From Allolobophora icterica (Eukaryota > Annelida > Clitellata > Crassiclitellata > Lumbricidae), in the NCBI GenBank assembly GCA_963556255.1, contig OY744604.1, positions 76,710,736-76,774,735 of the forward strand: 64,000 nucleotides of DNA. Reading direction: 5' to 3'. Position 1 is the first letter of the stretch, and each line of letters begins with the position of its first letter. The notes below the pieces were generated by a model that was not told the DNA's origin, ran no database searches, and saw only the letters and a list, made by a program, of their open reading frames with translations. The translations under genes were made by a program, and so were the position numbers. Below are positions 47,126 through 59,400 of the stretch, piece by piece.

Positions 47126-48045
47126 CATTGATACTTTGGATAATTCGCCGGACTTTGTTTAGACAGAGAGATTTTTATTGTACACTTACTTTCTGACATA
47201 AAGCAGAATTTTATCGATTGTGAGCTGCTTATGTACACCTGTCATAGCTATGATTCAATGTAACATAACATTCCCCCATTTTAAATTTATATAGCGCCTC
47301 TTCAAGATTCCTACTCAGAGGTGGATTTAGACCTGAATTGCCCTCAATTGCTCGGCGCCACACGAAAACCACGTTACGGAGACTAGGTTTTTCATAAGTG
47401 CTATGTCAAATCAATTTTGCAATGGCCACAGTCCCTTGTCCGTTCAATCTTCTTTTTTTCTTGCTTGGATTAGGACCTCGTTGAGGGGGGGTAAGCCACA
47501 GATTCATTTTTATACAGATTGGAGCATCTTGTTACAGATCGGATGCCCTTCGTGGCATCAACCACAGTTTTCCGCTGTGGACCTAGTCTTGGTGATGAAC
47601 ACATGCCCGCTAGGCAGAGGGTCATCAGGCTTATTTAAATTGAGTCATGTGCTCCCATGTCACAAGGCTGTTATTGGATATTTGCAGCTTTTAGTTGTCA
47701 AGCAAAATGCCACTCTTTTTCTACAGTGTGCCCTACTAGCCTTGCCGCTGTTGGTCCGCGACTGCTTATTCGTCAGATATAACCCTGCTTATTTCGCAGC
47801 TGACCTCTATTTCTAGAGGTCGTTCCACTATCCGCCACCTGTGGACGCGTGTGATAGCAGTCAGCTCTGCCACACATCAGCTCTGCCACACATCTCTCTG
47901 TCCTATGCCAGGCCAAAATCCGGGGAGGTCAAGCAGAGTAGACAGCAGAATGCTAAGGTGGTTATGTGTAATGACGGTTGATGGTTATGTAGCACTGATA
48001 TGTTTGATTTTAGTGTATCATACAATATTGTCACAGCTCTTACGG

Positions 48046-49929
48046 TTATTCTACTGTGTAGGGTGCATTGCTTTCATTTGAAAAGCTCTCACTGTCTCCT
48101 AATTGGTCGTCATCGGATTCGTCCGAAGAGATTTCACTCTGGCAGGTCTCCTTATCTGCAGAAGTTTCTGTCACAGACTCCGATATTGCTTTAGATGCTG
48201 ACCACACGGCAATGTACAAATTCCAAATGTTCTCAACAAATACGTAGGTCTTGCGCCGATACACTTTTTTCCCGATTTGGCGACGTGGGTTTTTCGAACG
48301 AACAGTCGTGCATATAGACGTGTATGGTCTGTCGACGTGTTCGTTCCAGTCCAAGACAGCCAGATTGCTCCGCAGCTCGTACATTAAATTCCCGTAGTGT
48401 ATCCGTTTATCCAGATAGATCAGACAAACGTTATTAAAACTTTCCACATAAAATGTGTCGTGGCCTTTGACATAATCTTCAGCGTGCTTGTACACTACCA
48501 ACGACCGAAGAAAGTCCTGGAGCATTGTAATTGCAGCCTCATTTGAAACAATTCGAACTTCAATCATATGCCCCGGCTCTTTGCAGTGGGAAGTTTCATG
48601 GCACTTGCTGTGGTTGTTCTGAAAATGAGGGATGCATGATTCTATGAGCTTACGCAGGGTTTGGGCATCTCCATTGCAATTGTCCATACACCAATAGACG
48701 TGGTTTCGAATGGCAGCACCCTTGTCAGAAAGCTCGGGATGCCATGTTTTTCCAATGTTTTTTTGTGCTCCTTGCCCAATTTTTTTCACCCCGGCTGTTA
48801 TAGGACGGGTGCAGTGCCAGCGGTCATTGGAATTCCTGGCTTGCTTCCTCTCACGTAGGCGCTTGTTGATTGTCATGTTTCGATCATGCACATGATGGGC
48901 AACTTTAATGTTGCTGAGATCCAGGCTCTCGTACATCCTGTCGAATCCCACTGCCTCGTGACGCTGTGAACAGTTATCATCATTCCCGTTAATGTGTTGA
49001 ATATCAACGACTTTGTGAGTTTTCAACCCGATAGCAACATGGTCGGTGTGATAACTATTTCGTCTACAATGATGTCGTGCGTCAGTCATTATAGAGATAG
49101 CTCCATCAGGCGACAGTGAAGACTCCTGCGCTCTAGCGCCAAATATAGATTGCTTTCGCAGGTTCTCAGAAATGGCACTAAATGTAACCATATTCCTCCT
49201 GCGGAAAAGGTCTGACAATAGTCCAAACCGACTGAAGTCGCTAAAGCGCTCGTACTGTATGGGTGTCATACCAGAGGCCAGGTAGCTCAACATCACTCGG
49301 TGGTTGACTTCAAATTCCTTCCGCTCGCTGTCTATTGTGGATGAGGAACTCCACTGAAAGGAGTGTTTTTTCGCACACTCCATATCCACCGACAGCACAT
49401 GACCACTGTGTGTCCATGACTTCACTGAATACGGCGTCACACATGTGGATGAATGTTGTGAGATTGTGTCGATCAACTGGGCAATGCTGGAGCACTGCCC
49501 AACAAAATTCTCATGTGCAGTCTCCAAAGCTGTTGCTGGAGCTGCTGATATTGCTGCTGTGACAGATGCTGGATCAGTCAGTGAAGTTGATTCACTTACT
49601 TCTTCCGTGACTGAAGACATCGTGAGTGTCTGCTGCGGATGTTGAGTTGCAGAAGAGAGCTTATTGGTGTCAACATCCATTATGACTTTCACCAGAACTT
49701 CTCTCAAACTTTTTACTCCCAACGCCAAGCGAATGTCCTCACATTTTTGCTCAAATTTAAGTTTATCACTGTCGGTTGTAAAAGTTAATTCAAAATGTTT
49801 CCTTACAGAAACGTAAGGGTAGCTATAACTCTTGGTAGATCCATCAGACAACCGTTTTTTAAATGTTCGCATGTTGCCAACTGCAACACCTGAAGTCGGT
49901 GTCGTTGGTACAGCGTAGTCTCCATCCAT
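48046..49929 (-). CDS. Kolobok-like transposase, 627 aa
   Basis: A single long minus-strand frame, intact from the ATG at 49,929 to the stop at 48,046. The N-terminal 90 residues are basic (MRTFKKRLSDGSTKSYSYPY), then a Ser/Thr-rich linker to about 150. The catalytic part shows SIMTDARHHCRR (Asp283), AHHVHDRNMTINKRLRE (Asp349) with DRWHCTRPI after it, HVYWCMDNC, a Cys/His cluster (CIPHFQNNHSKCHETSHC) and FYVESFNNVCL (Glu496). Asp283-Asp349-Glu496 is a credible D-D-E triad. The acidic C-terminus (EISSDESDDDQLGDSESFSN) may be a regulatory tail. The gene starts about 450 bp inside the right end and converges with the accessory gene. Confidence 0.8.
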   Translation of the reverse strand: MDGDYAVPTTPTSGVAVGNMRTFKKRLSDGSTKSYSYPYVSVRKHFELTFTTDSDKLKFEQKCEDIRLALGVKSLREVLVKVIMDVDTNKLSSATQHPQQTLTMSSVTEEVSESTSLTDPASVTAAISAAPATALETAHENFVGQCSSIAQLIDTISQHSSTCVTPYSVKSWTHSGHVLSVDMECAKKHSFQWSSSSTIDSERKEFEVNHRVMLSYLASGMTPIQYERFSDFSRFGLLSDLFRRRNMVTFSAISENLRKQSIFGARAQESSLSPDGAISIMTDARHHCRRNSYHTDHVAIGLKTHKVVDIQHINGNDDNCSQRHEAVGFDRMYESLDLSNIKVAHHVHDRNMTINKRLRERKQARNSNDRWHCTRPITAGVKKIGQGAQKNIGKTWHPELSDKGAAIRNHVYWCMDNCNGDAQTLRKLIESCIPHFQNNHSKCHETSHCKEPGHMIEVRIVSNEAAITMLQDFLRSLVVYKHAEDYVKGHDTFYVESFNNVCLIYLDKRIHYGNLMYELRSNLAVLDWNEHVDRPYTSICTTVRSKNPRRQIGKKVYRRKTYVFVENIWNLYIAVWSASKAISESVTETSADKETCQSEISSDESDDDQLGDSESFSNESNAPYTVE

Positions 49930-50383
49930 CTTTGGAAATAGTTCGATATAATGATACTAATATATGTCCACTAACGAAATACAATGTTATACTACTATAA
50001 GGTCCACTACTGAAATAAGATAATAATATAATATACAGACACGAGATATAAGCTGTATCGACTATGCGATTTAAAATGGCTATGAAGTGAAGAAATTACG
50101 AAGCTCAACTCTGCTGCAGCGAAATTCAAACTAGAATGAGTACTGCAAACCAAGACTCAATTGTGAAAGGACATTTCCTAAGTTCATTTCCTAAGTTCAT
50201 TAGCATAATTTGGCATGTGACCTAGTCTCTCTTCCTTAGGCTGTATATTAGCATCTGATACTGGTGCAAATTCTTAGAATATGAAATACACCTTATTGTC
50301 TTTAGTGTTCCGGGTATAATAAGGCAACGGTGACAGCATCAACAGCTGGCATTTATATACAGGTTTACGACCCAAAGCTCGGT

Positions 50384-50396
50384 TATATATACAAGT
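50384..50396 (-). promoter_or_regulatory. Candidate TATA box for the transposase gene
   Basis: On the minus strand CACTTGTATATATAACCGAG, the mirror of the left-arm box. It lies about 455 bp before the transposase ATG. Confidence 0.5.
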
Positions 50397-50414
50397 GGTC
50401 AATTGATCGGGGTA

Positions 50415-50672
50415 GGCCAGAGGGAGGGTGAAGGGCCTAGGGTGGGGGCTACCACCGATCGACCGACCGTCCCTGCGCCTCGCCTCCATTCCACAAAGCG
50501 GACGATGTTGCCTAGGCTATGCATATAATTAAATTCAGCAGCCTATGCTTGTAAGATGTGTAAACCAAAATGAAATCAACGCCCATTGGCCGACAGATGC
50601 TTACTTGAACCGCCTACAGTCGTTGGTCACTTCATTCTACGAGGGAAACCGCCAAACCTAAAACCTAGGGCT
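50415..50672 (-). repeat. Right terminal inverted repeat, 258 bp
   Basis: Inverse complement of 45,470-45,727; ends ACCTAGGGCT before TTAA. Confidence 0.92.
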
Positions 50673-50676
50673 TTAA

Positions 50677-50830
50677 AGGAATAGAGTTAGAGCATCGGAC
50701 AAGCACCAGTTCCATTTCTTTGGAGCAGCAACATAAAATGCACGAGAGCCCACGACAGTGCTACATTGAGGCTCAACCAAAAGATCATAGACTGTGTGGC
50801 GGAAGGGAGGAAATATTAGTGGTTGAAGGT
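50677..50830 (-). pseudogene. LINE tail split by the Kolobok-like element
   Basis: The minus frame reads VYDLLVEPQCSTVVGSRAFY and VAAPKKWNW. Removing the transposon and one TTAA joins CTCTATTCCTTT to AAGAAACGCCTC (across to 45,465), giving YSFKKRLKIHH, the usual end of a CR1/L2 frame. The transposon therefore inserted into a LINE. Confidence 0.6.
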
Positions 50831-50845
50831 AGGTAGAAGTGTTCA

Positions 50846-50893
50846 TTGTGAGAGTTTAACAGGTAAGGCTTTTCCTGTAAAACTCTCACAAGT
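50846..50893. repeat. Imperfect hairpin, 18-bp arms
   Basis: TTGTGAGAGTTTAACAGG and CCTGTAAAACTCTCACAA pair with one mismatch around a 10-bp loop. It lies in the LINE remnant. Confidence 0.65.
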
Positions 50894-52149
50894 TTAAGTG
50901 TTATTCTGAATTCTACAGGAAGCCAATGCAGCTGACAGAGTAGAGTTAAGACGCGTTTCGATCTTCCGGTCTTCCTCTCCTCTACGTCTCACCCTCTCAC
51001 GCTGTCATTCTGTCTCTTTTATCTTCTATTTCCCCTTCTCACTTCTGTCTCTGTCCTCGCGTGGCATGCCCCTTCGACTGCCACTTTCCCGTGTTTTTTA
51101 ATTTGCCCGGTCGGTAGTCATTATTTATCATCAAAGTTTAAATAAGCAGTAAAATCCATGCGATTTTAACATTAATTGCAATACAACAATTATTCTGTGA
51201 CAAGTACTAAGTTTTATTGAATATAATTATTTCCGCGTTAATTATGTTGTCGTTTTTAAAGCTTTTAATGATTTAGTACATAGGCAATGACAACAATCAT
51301 AATTCAATGAAATTAATAACTCGGGCAATAACAGTAATCATATTGTCCAGACATAACCATCAGCAGACAGATCGAATTGTGTGTGGGAATTATACAAAAT
51401 TACAAGCGAAATTGTTTCTCAATTATATCTGAAAGCCCTCTAGATTTGCAAAAAATAAACAACTCACTGGGATGATTGACAGCAGCATAGGAAGGAGGTA
51501 TTATATCGTATAACCCGATCCCGAGGTCAGGTTCCGCAGTCCCATGACCTGCTGATAAATACAAGTCACATTCGGACTAAATGAGCTATTATTAAGCTGT
51601 CGTACAGCATTCACACTAAATTAACTATAATTAATTAAACAGATGAAAATAATGACAACACTCGACATGATATATACTGCACATAATATTATACAGTATT
51701 ATTGGACACATATATTGGACACTATACCACTAAAGTAAAAAATGAATGTTCCACGTTGTACAGGGAGACTTAGGGCAGGCGCTTATTTCAATTTTCAAGG
51801 CCTGGCCACGGAGCGAATGCATAGAAGAACTTGACGTTTACTTTTCAACATAGGTCTGCTTCAATTTAAACTGCCTGTTGACAGAGACACGTACACAAAC
51901 AAAATCACAGAGCGAATCCACTACACAGTCTCACTTTTTCAAATACTCCTACCCTGACTCATCTTATCCTCCGCCTTCCAATTATTCTCGCCGTAAACGA
52001 CACCCGCCTTGACAGCTGCTCTGCCTCTCCTGATCTGGTACCCTGGAAATCGGACTTGGACCTCTTTTGGACTACTCTCTGGAAACCCCTCTGACTTGGT
52101 TTGACCTTCTGGAAACCGGACTCGGACCTCTTTTGGACTACTCTCTAGA

Positions 52150-52255
52150 AACCCCTCTGATCTGACGTAGCGCTCGTGAATAGGCTGGTGTCCTGCGCTT
52201 GGCCTTCGAGTGGCGCTTTAGAAGTTTGGAGATTACGATTACCATTACGAAACAA
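52150..52255 (-). repeat. SINE-like repeat, inverse of 41,050-41,150
   Basis: GTAGCGCTCGTGAATAGGCT to GGAGATTACGATTACCATTA is the inverse of the GTAATCGTAATC-headed segment elsewhere. Confidence 0.5.
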
Positions 52256-52964
52256 CTTGCCCAAGATTCCTACATGGAATGGAACCCGCAGCTGTATGAT
52301 CATCGACCATGTGCGTTCCTGATGGACCATCAGGTCGCACTCTAATATCAAGCCTTGTTGTAATTGTAATTATAATCCGTGAATATGTATAGAGCCACTT
52401 CAAGAGAATTCATGAGAAGCGTTACGGGCCTGACAAAACGAAACCAAGATCAAATAGAAAAGTTCAAGAGCTTACGGAACAAAACATATATTATGAGACA
52501 ATGAGACAGACCCAGGACCTGAAATTGGTCAATGATACACTAGCAGCGAATGTGTAATGGGTTTTACTAAATTTACTTCAAAATAGAGAATCTATACGAG
52601 ATGATAAATACACCAGAGGCAGTTATTCAAATTTATCACAATATTATTAATTTTAATACAAATATGAACTGCAAACTACAGAAATCAAGGATACAAAACA
52701 TCAGAAAGCATGAATTCTTACTGCGTTGCAATACGTCAGCTTCTCTTGTAACATTCAAATCATGATTGTTGCTTTCCGTTTTCTTCTCTGTGATATGCAT
52801 CATATAAAATCAATAAGGTATGCATAATATTATATGCAGATATTCAAGTGTCTTTGTCTTAAGGAATTACCATAAATAAATGTTTCCTATTGTGAATACA
52901 TACAAGTTTCGAAAAGTTAACCGCTGGAAGATAATTTAATGATTATGAACATTGTGTTAACTCT

Positions 52965-53050
52965 CAACTCAGGATGTGACTCCACTGGTTGGGCTATACT
53001 TGTGTGCGAGAGCCCGACAGTAATGACGTTTCTAATAATCTGCTCAATAT
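52965..53050 (-). other. Third copy of the GGGCTCTCGC segment
   Basis: The minus strand has ACTGTCGGGCTCTCGCACAC and GTGGAGTCACATCC. It is related to 740-880 and 55,620-55,720 and lies just 3' of the tail exon of the right Ig gene. Confidence 0.4.
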
Positions 53051-53104
53051 TTACTTACCCGTGGATGAACTCTTCTTCAAATTAACTCTAACATAATTAT
53101 GGCT

Positions 53105-53135
53105 GTATCACTCGATAGGCACTATCGAGTGATAC
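53105..53135. repeat. Perfect hairpin, 14-bp arms
   Basis: GTATCACTCGATAG and CTATCGAGTGATAC around GCA. It lies downstream of the tail exon of the right Ig gene and could form a stem in its transcript. Confidence 0.75.
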
Positions 53136-53341
53136 TTTATGTGCACTATGAAATGTTCAGTACCACGCATAATATGTAGATCAGAAGCAATTTAAAGAGA
53201 TCGTGTTCCAGAAGTAGCATTCGGGCTGTTGCCGTATATTATATTTAATCAAGTCCCTCCTTTGGGCTTACTACTTCGGAGCACCGAAAACGTTAGAGCT
53301 TCTAGAATAAGTTGCCTGACAATCTGTGATGCTAGCCCCTT

Positions 53342-53418
53342 CTACAAGCTTTCGAAAATCATTTTGTTTAGTCGGGGTTTCTCGCTGAGAGGTCGGGAGC
53401 GCACCTCGTAATTTTTTT
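53342..53418 (-). CDS. Cytoplasmic tail exon (right Ig gene)
   Basis: 77 nt from acceptor CAAATCAAG to the TAG at 53,342-53,344. It joins in phase to the transmembrane exon and reads [20 protein letters not shown] then IFESL. It is short and basic, with one Tyr. The acceptor lacks a strong pyrimidine tract, so this exon is less certain than the transmembrane exon. Confidence 0.5.
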
Positions 53419-56400
53419 CTTGATTTGGCGTAGCATTGCAGATACAATTGCAAAATTGTAGGCCTAATTACAAGGTTCTGGGTCAATTCATTACTGCAAC
53501 GAGACCTTCACAATATTCTGGTCGTGCTTATCGTTGCCATTATAAGGACGTAGAAGGGTGATGTGGGCCTAAATATCGCATCTTCAGTTATTCTCTCACA
53601 GCATAGTGTTTCTAATGGCTACACCAGTAGGTAGTAGCAAACTATGCAATTACAGAAAAATTAAACAAGCAGCTGAACGAGACTAATTCTGCAAAAAGGA
53701 GGGGTACTACTATGAGCAGATTAAGTCTATTTTGCCCATTTTGGCAAAAAATGGGTAAAGAATGGCGCTTCTTCAAGATTAGATTTTACAGCAGATGTTC
53801 ATAAGGTGATCTAAGAATTCATGTAGGCCTAACCCGACTGGTTTTCAGCAGTTAAAGCTTTTGTCTTTACTTATTACTTCTCATTTGCCTTTTCCGAGTT
53901 TCAGCATTTGTCCTTTACATTAAATTATCAACAACGCATTTAGCTACACTATTTTAACTGGCTATGAGCAATAACGATAATTCAACACACATAATTAAAA
54001 TTATTTGCCCAAAAGTTATTGTGATTTTGTACTTACTGCTACGTCGTCTGAGGATAAGTAGTACGAGAATGGCCAGAAGAGCGCCTTGTAAAACGGCGAT
54101 CACAATGATGATATACGTTACTAGAAGAAATAAAACAGCGGCAATAGTCACTTAAAAGAAAGAGAAGCTTTCATCCAGCTATAGAGCTGTACTGTAACGG
54201 CCTCAAGCATTCATGTGACTCAATTTCGTTTATACACAGCGGCTATATGCTTGGAGATAGCGTGGAATTTGTCTTTATAAGCTAGTTCTAGTTTCAATTA
54301 ACTGTGTGTTTAACCTAAAATTTTTGGGTTAAATAGTCTAATTTTTTGGCTAAACGCAAATAAGTAAAATAGCAATTCAGAAACTGTTGTTCTTTGCGAA
54401 GTACGCAGTTGAACAATGACTCAGCGTTCACTTTGTGTAATGTTTTATAACGCTATATTTCCAGCTGATTAAAACCAACTGACTACGTGCTCAACATTTA
54501 TTGTCTTAGTTCTCGAGTTAAAATAATGTCTTGTATCCAACTGTTCTCGAACTGTCTCTCCACAAATACATATTACTCAAGATACTCCAGTGCATACTGA
54601 GTTATGTGCTAGCAAAATACTACGTAAAACGATATGATAATTGAAACCCTCAATGGGATATGTACGGACCTTTAATCACATTAAATGTAAAATTTGGGAA
54701 ATGCCGTGGACTGATGACTTGTTATTTTGTAGCGCTACGTGTATAACTCCAAGCCTATAGGCAGTTTCTGACATTTGAAGCCACCGCGAAATGCAATTGT
54801 ATTTGGCTTTAAAACAAATCATTAAAATCTTGACTCACTCAAATGACAAAAAAAGGGAGATTAAATCACTGCATTATTATAAACAAGTGCTAAGTGTGCA
54901 CGTTTCGTTGTGTCTGGAATTGCCTAAGTCTCTATATTGATTGATCCTGGAAATTTTCTAATAATGACAAATGTATGTATAGGATTGTAGGCTGTAACTG
55001 TGACACACGTGAACCAAGTATCCATCGACAAACAAATAGCAGAATACGGGCACAAATCGTATGAAGTATGCCTAATCCAAATTAAAACTCTAAGTATTAT
55101 TGCGTTTATGAATTAAAATTTTGCTGATACGATTTAACGGACCTTCCCGCCACTCCCGTCCTGCAGTCTTTTCATTGGCTCCCAGTGCAACACAGAAAAA
55201 CGGAAAAGCTATGTGCTTACACTCTCCGTACGCACTGGGGCGAGCCCTCCATATCACGTCAAATGGCGAACATTGCCTTAGTATACCGAATTTGATACAT
55301 ACTCCAGGTATGTTCGACCTTTTTGTGCCTGAATGTATGTTTCTGAGTTCTTTCCTATGCCTGCTTTGAGTGCTAGTCTTATGACCGAACAATCTCAGAT
55401 TTGTTGATTCAAAGGTAGGTACAATCGTGGTAGTGGCACCGACCATCATTTACGGAGAATTTCTACGGCCAATCAGCCGGCTGTATACTGACAAATGTGT
55501 GTCCTACACAGACCTGGTGGCTTTAACGTTAGCCGAGGGAGTGCAAGACGTTATGGGTAACTGTTTGTTGGTGTTGCGGATTTCAGTCACTTGTTGTCAT
55601 AGCTAAGCCTCCATGCAACATGAACTAGGAACTCTGAAAACGCTGTCAACTGTGAATTATGGATGAGACTCCGTCGTTTTAGCTGTAACTATACGCGAGA
55701 GCCCGACAGTGTAGCCTAAACGTTTCCATGTATGTGAGCTTTATTCCCTTGCAGGTTAATATTTAATCTGAATGAACATTAATTACACATAGGCTAGCAA
55801 GAATAATATCTTTTTAAGTACCTAATCTTAAGTATGTATGTATATAAACATACTTGAATATTTATAAATATACTGATAATAATCACAATCCATTCCACCT
55901 TACATTGTGACGGTGTTTGAGTCATCGTATTGGAAGAGGTAGCAACAGGATTATCTACAAAGAACAATGTTGGACTTTAAGTTAAAGCATTTGATTACCT
56001 ATAGGCTTTTAGTTTAAAGATACTTTATGTCATATATATAGAAGTCTAAAGAACAACATTTAGCTGGCGAATAAGCTAGTTTCGAGACTTAACTTTTTAT
56101 GAGTGCTGAAAAATCACGAGATTACGAATAATAATCACATTGAGAATGAAATTTAAGTTAAACTTACTCCATGATAGTGCAACATCAGGATGCAAAGATA
56201 AAATAAAGAGTTTTAGGAGTATGAGTTTCAGCATTAGGTTAATACAATGGGCGATGCGTGATAATCTAGCGGTAATAAAATTATAAAATTACAAGGGTCT
56301 AGTGAGAAAAATATCTGTTATAACGTCTAGAAATATGTGCAGGTAATGAAAGTTTTTATTTTCATTACTGAGCAAACTCTATTAAAATTAATGTTTCACC

Positions 56401-59400
56401 TTTTATTGGCAACCCTGTGTATATAGGCTATGGTCTACATACTATAGGTGATAACAATTATAGTGTAAGTAATAAAGTTCTGGTTAAAATAGCATCTCTT
56501 CTTCAAATTCAACCAAACTTTGATCTGTTTTAAAAATTCTATTAAACCACTTTGTTTCTGCATTGCTTATATAGATCAAGTTTGAACGCTGAAAACCATG
56601 GTTTTCGCTTGTATAGAATTAATTTTGTTAGATTAAAGTAAAGAATTACCGTTCATAATGACTATAATTGGTGAAGTCCAGTTGTACGAGTAGCTTGGTA
56701 CATTATCTGCGGTACTTAAAAAATGCTTGTGAGACTTGTCAAACCTCGTCATGCAGATGTATCGGGTTAAATTGGAAGTGACATTGGCAGAAACTGTAAG
56801 AGTTGAAATTACGGTATCACTCTGAACTGTAGTGTTTACGCCTGTATAGATGGGTTCTTGACAGCCTTCTTGCCTCCATTCCATCAAAGGCGTCCAGTTG
56901 CCAGAGTATCTGATAGTGCATCGCATTTCCAATGAAGGGTTTGTCTCGTTCAATTTTACCATCTCGTCTTCAGTTTGCCCATCAAAATAACAGTTTGGAT
57001 CAGCGGCTGAAATATTGTAGACGCATTAATGATATTTTAGTATAGACATAAAAACTCCTTATTAAGTTTCAAATCAACGATCTTGTCTTGGTATTAATTG
57101 AAACACACGACAACTGTAGATTCTCTTTGGCTATGACTAGGCTGGTTCGTAACCTAAAAATGGGCTAAAGTAAGTAGCGTTTGTATGATGTATAGATCCA
57201 TCCATCCATCCATCCATCCATCCATCCATCCATCCATCCATCCATCCATCCATCCATCCATCCATCCATCCATCCATCCATCCATCCATCCATCCATCCA
57301 TCCATCCATCCATCCATCCATCCATCCATCCATCCATCCATCCATCCATCCATCCATACATACATACATACATACATACATACATACATACATACATACA
57401 TACATACATACATACATACATACATACATACATGCCATACATACATACATACATACATACATACATACATACATACGTATACATACATGCCATACATACA
57501 TACATACATACATACACACATACATAATTAATTAATTAATTAATTAATTAATTAATTACATGCGCAGCGAACTTACGTATTTACATACACATAATGCATG
57601 GAGAAAAGAGGAGGGCGACGCTAATCATCTGTGTTATGGCAGAGTGTCCTAATAGCACTGGCCATACATAATGCATACAATCAACTACATACATCGGGCT
57701 CACGAGTAATAGCATGAGGTTAGACTGAGTGAAGAGCCATAATTATAATTAGCTTGCAGACTTAGAACGAATAACTGCTTTATATAAATTTCTGCTGTCA
57801 TCGAGGGAAGAATGGGGAAGGGAAGAACAAGGGAAAGACCAAGAGAGATGGTGCCGGATTGGTTCGATTAATTATCCTCCAAAAGAATATCAGAGGTAAG
57901 TATGCCGATAAACGACATTCTGTACAGATCTAAACTTCATTGATCACTGTTAGCTAGTGCTTTTGACACACCATCAAGTAGCTCCGGTATTCGTAATCGT
58001 AATCACGATTATGTATAGTTCCCCCAGGGAGTCCCCTCACCCGATTAAAGAAACAGTCCACAGAGATGTTCCCGATCTCAGAAAGCAAAACAACAATCAA
58101 ACAGAACGGCGTTCAAGCGCTAACCGAAAAGAGGTAGGGAAAGATCAAGCAGTTCAGGTCGTAGGTTACTAGCCAACCTTTTCGAGAAAGATGAACCTAC
58201 CAGACAGTAGCTTCGATGCTGGACTGAGTATTTTCGGGTCCGCTGGACAACTAAGTTACTTTGCACAGCTGAGTAAAAGGATCTATGTCTAGGTATAGAT
58301 GACATCGGAATACATAGCTATTTAAGACAAGCCGGAGCACAATTCCGCATTAGCATTAGGCCTAAGTTCGTAAATCGATATATACATATATGCACAGATA
58401 GCCAAGGAGGAAGTCAATTTTATGCCCAAGCCAAGGGATACCGACAGTCACACGAGCTGCAGCATTAAGCACTGACTGCACTGAGTAAATTGATTAGAGA
58501 AAGTCAGGCCAAAGTAAATATCAATACCATAATGAATCCGGGTAGTCTACATATAATTACATGCGATATAGTTGTGACAGTTCGAATTGTAAGCGAACGA
58601 TATCCAATGCGGGCGGTAAAAGTGAGTTCGACAAACACTCTTTAAGCTTTGAGAGTAGCGCAATAACTGGTCTCAGATCACATACATGATCACGCACACC
58701 AGCGACCAGATATTATGGAAACAATGCTAGAGACAATCAGGTAGATAACCATCTCCTGATTTCAGATAGACAGAACTGCAATCCTCTGTAATACATTTTG
58801 AGTCTCGTTTCCAAGATGAAATGAATCATCGCATTGCGCTCACTTCGGAAAGTGCAAACGTCATCATACGCTGCTAATGAAACGAGAGGCTTAATCTTTT
58901 TGTCCTTTGTTCAAGCGCTAAAAATTCAGAAGACCATTATAAACTTAATTGAGCATCTACATCTGCCTAAATGAAATTGATCTTCGAATAAAACGCACGT
59001 GTTCCTAGTATTTCGCTTAAAAGCTAACTTCTATATTTAAAAAAATACATTTACCCAAAACGATGAGTTCAGCAGTACTCATGTTGCCGTTTTCATGGCC
59101 AAACTGACCTTCCTGACAGACGTATTGTGTTCCAGCTGGCATAGTTGAATTTATGACAAGATCATATTGCCCGTAGAGAGAACTGTTTACGTAACAGATC
59201 TCTGACCATTCTTTACTGATTCTTTCACCGGTGAAAATTTTTGTTGGAAGGTTTTCAATCATTGGTGCTCTCCAGAGAATCTTGTTGTTTGTATCATTAG
59301 TTCGACATTTCATGACAACTATCATTCCGGCAATCACGGCTGCATTTTCGGGCAGTGTCGTGAGAAATCCGGAAGTTCCTACAAAGCCATAAAAAAACTG

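Larger units (their letters stand above)
45470..50672. mobile_element. Complete Kolobok-like DNA transposon, 5.2 kb
   Basis: TTAA at 45,466-45,469 and 50,673-50,676 flanks 258-bp inverted ends (45,470-45,727 and 50,415-50,672) that I could not distinguish by eye. Both start AGCCCTAGGTTTTAGG. The inverted similarity resumes further in, past an 80-bp extra segment in the left arm, and includes a TATATATA box in each arm pointing inward. Two convergent genes lie inside: a 189-aa two-exon protein (plus) and a 627-aa intronless transposase (minus). TTAA target, long ends and a D-D-E protein fit Kolobok best; assignment is by features only. Confidence 0.85.

Noticed and set aside
47403..47816. 137-codon plus-strand frame between the two genes of the Kolobok-like element
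   Set aside because: No recognisable motif, poor start context and no splice connection; probably the non-coding space between convergent genes.
53342..53418. ITIM in the receptor tail
   Set aside because: The single Tyr context (NYEVR) lacks an aliphatic residue at +3, so it does not fit the ITIM pattern.
57193..57530. CRISPR-like array
   Set aside because: Uniform 4-bp repeats without spacers in a eukaryotic intron.
57137..57535. Long open frames made of MYVC, GWMD or SIHP/HTYI repeats
   Set aside because: They are translations of the CATC/CATA microsatellite on both strands, not genes.
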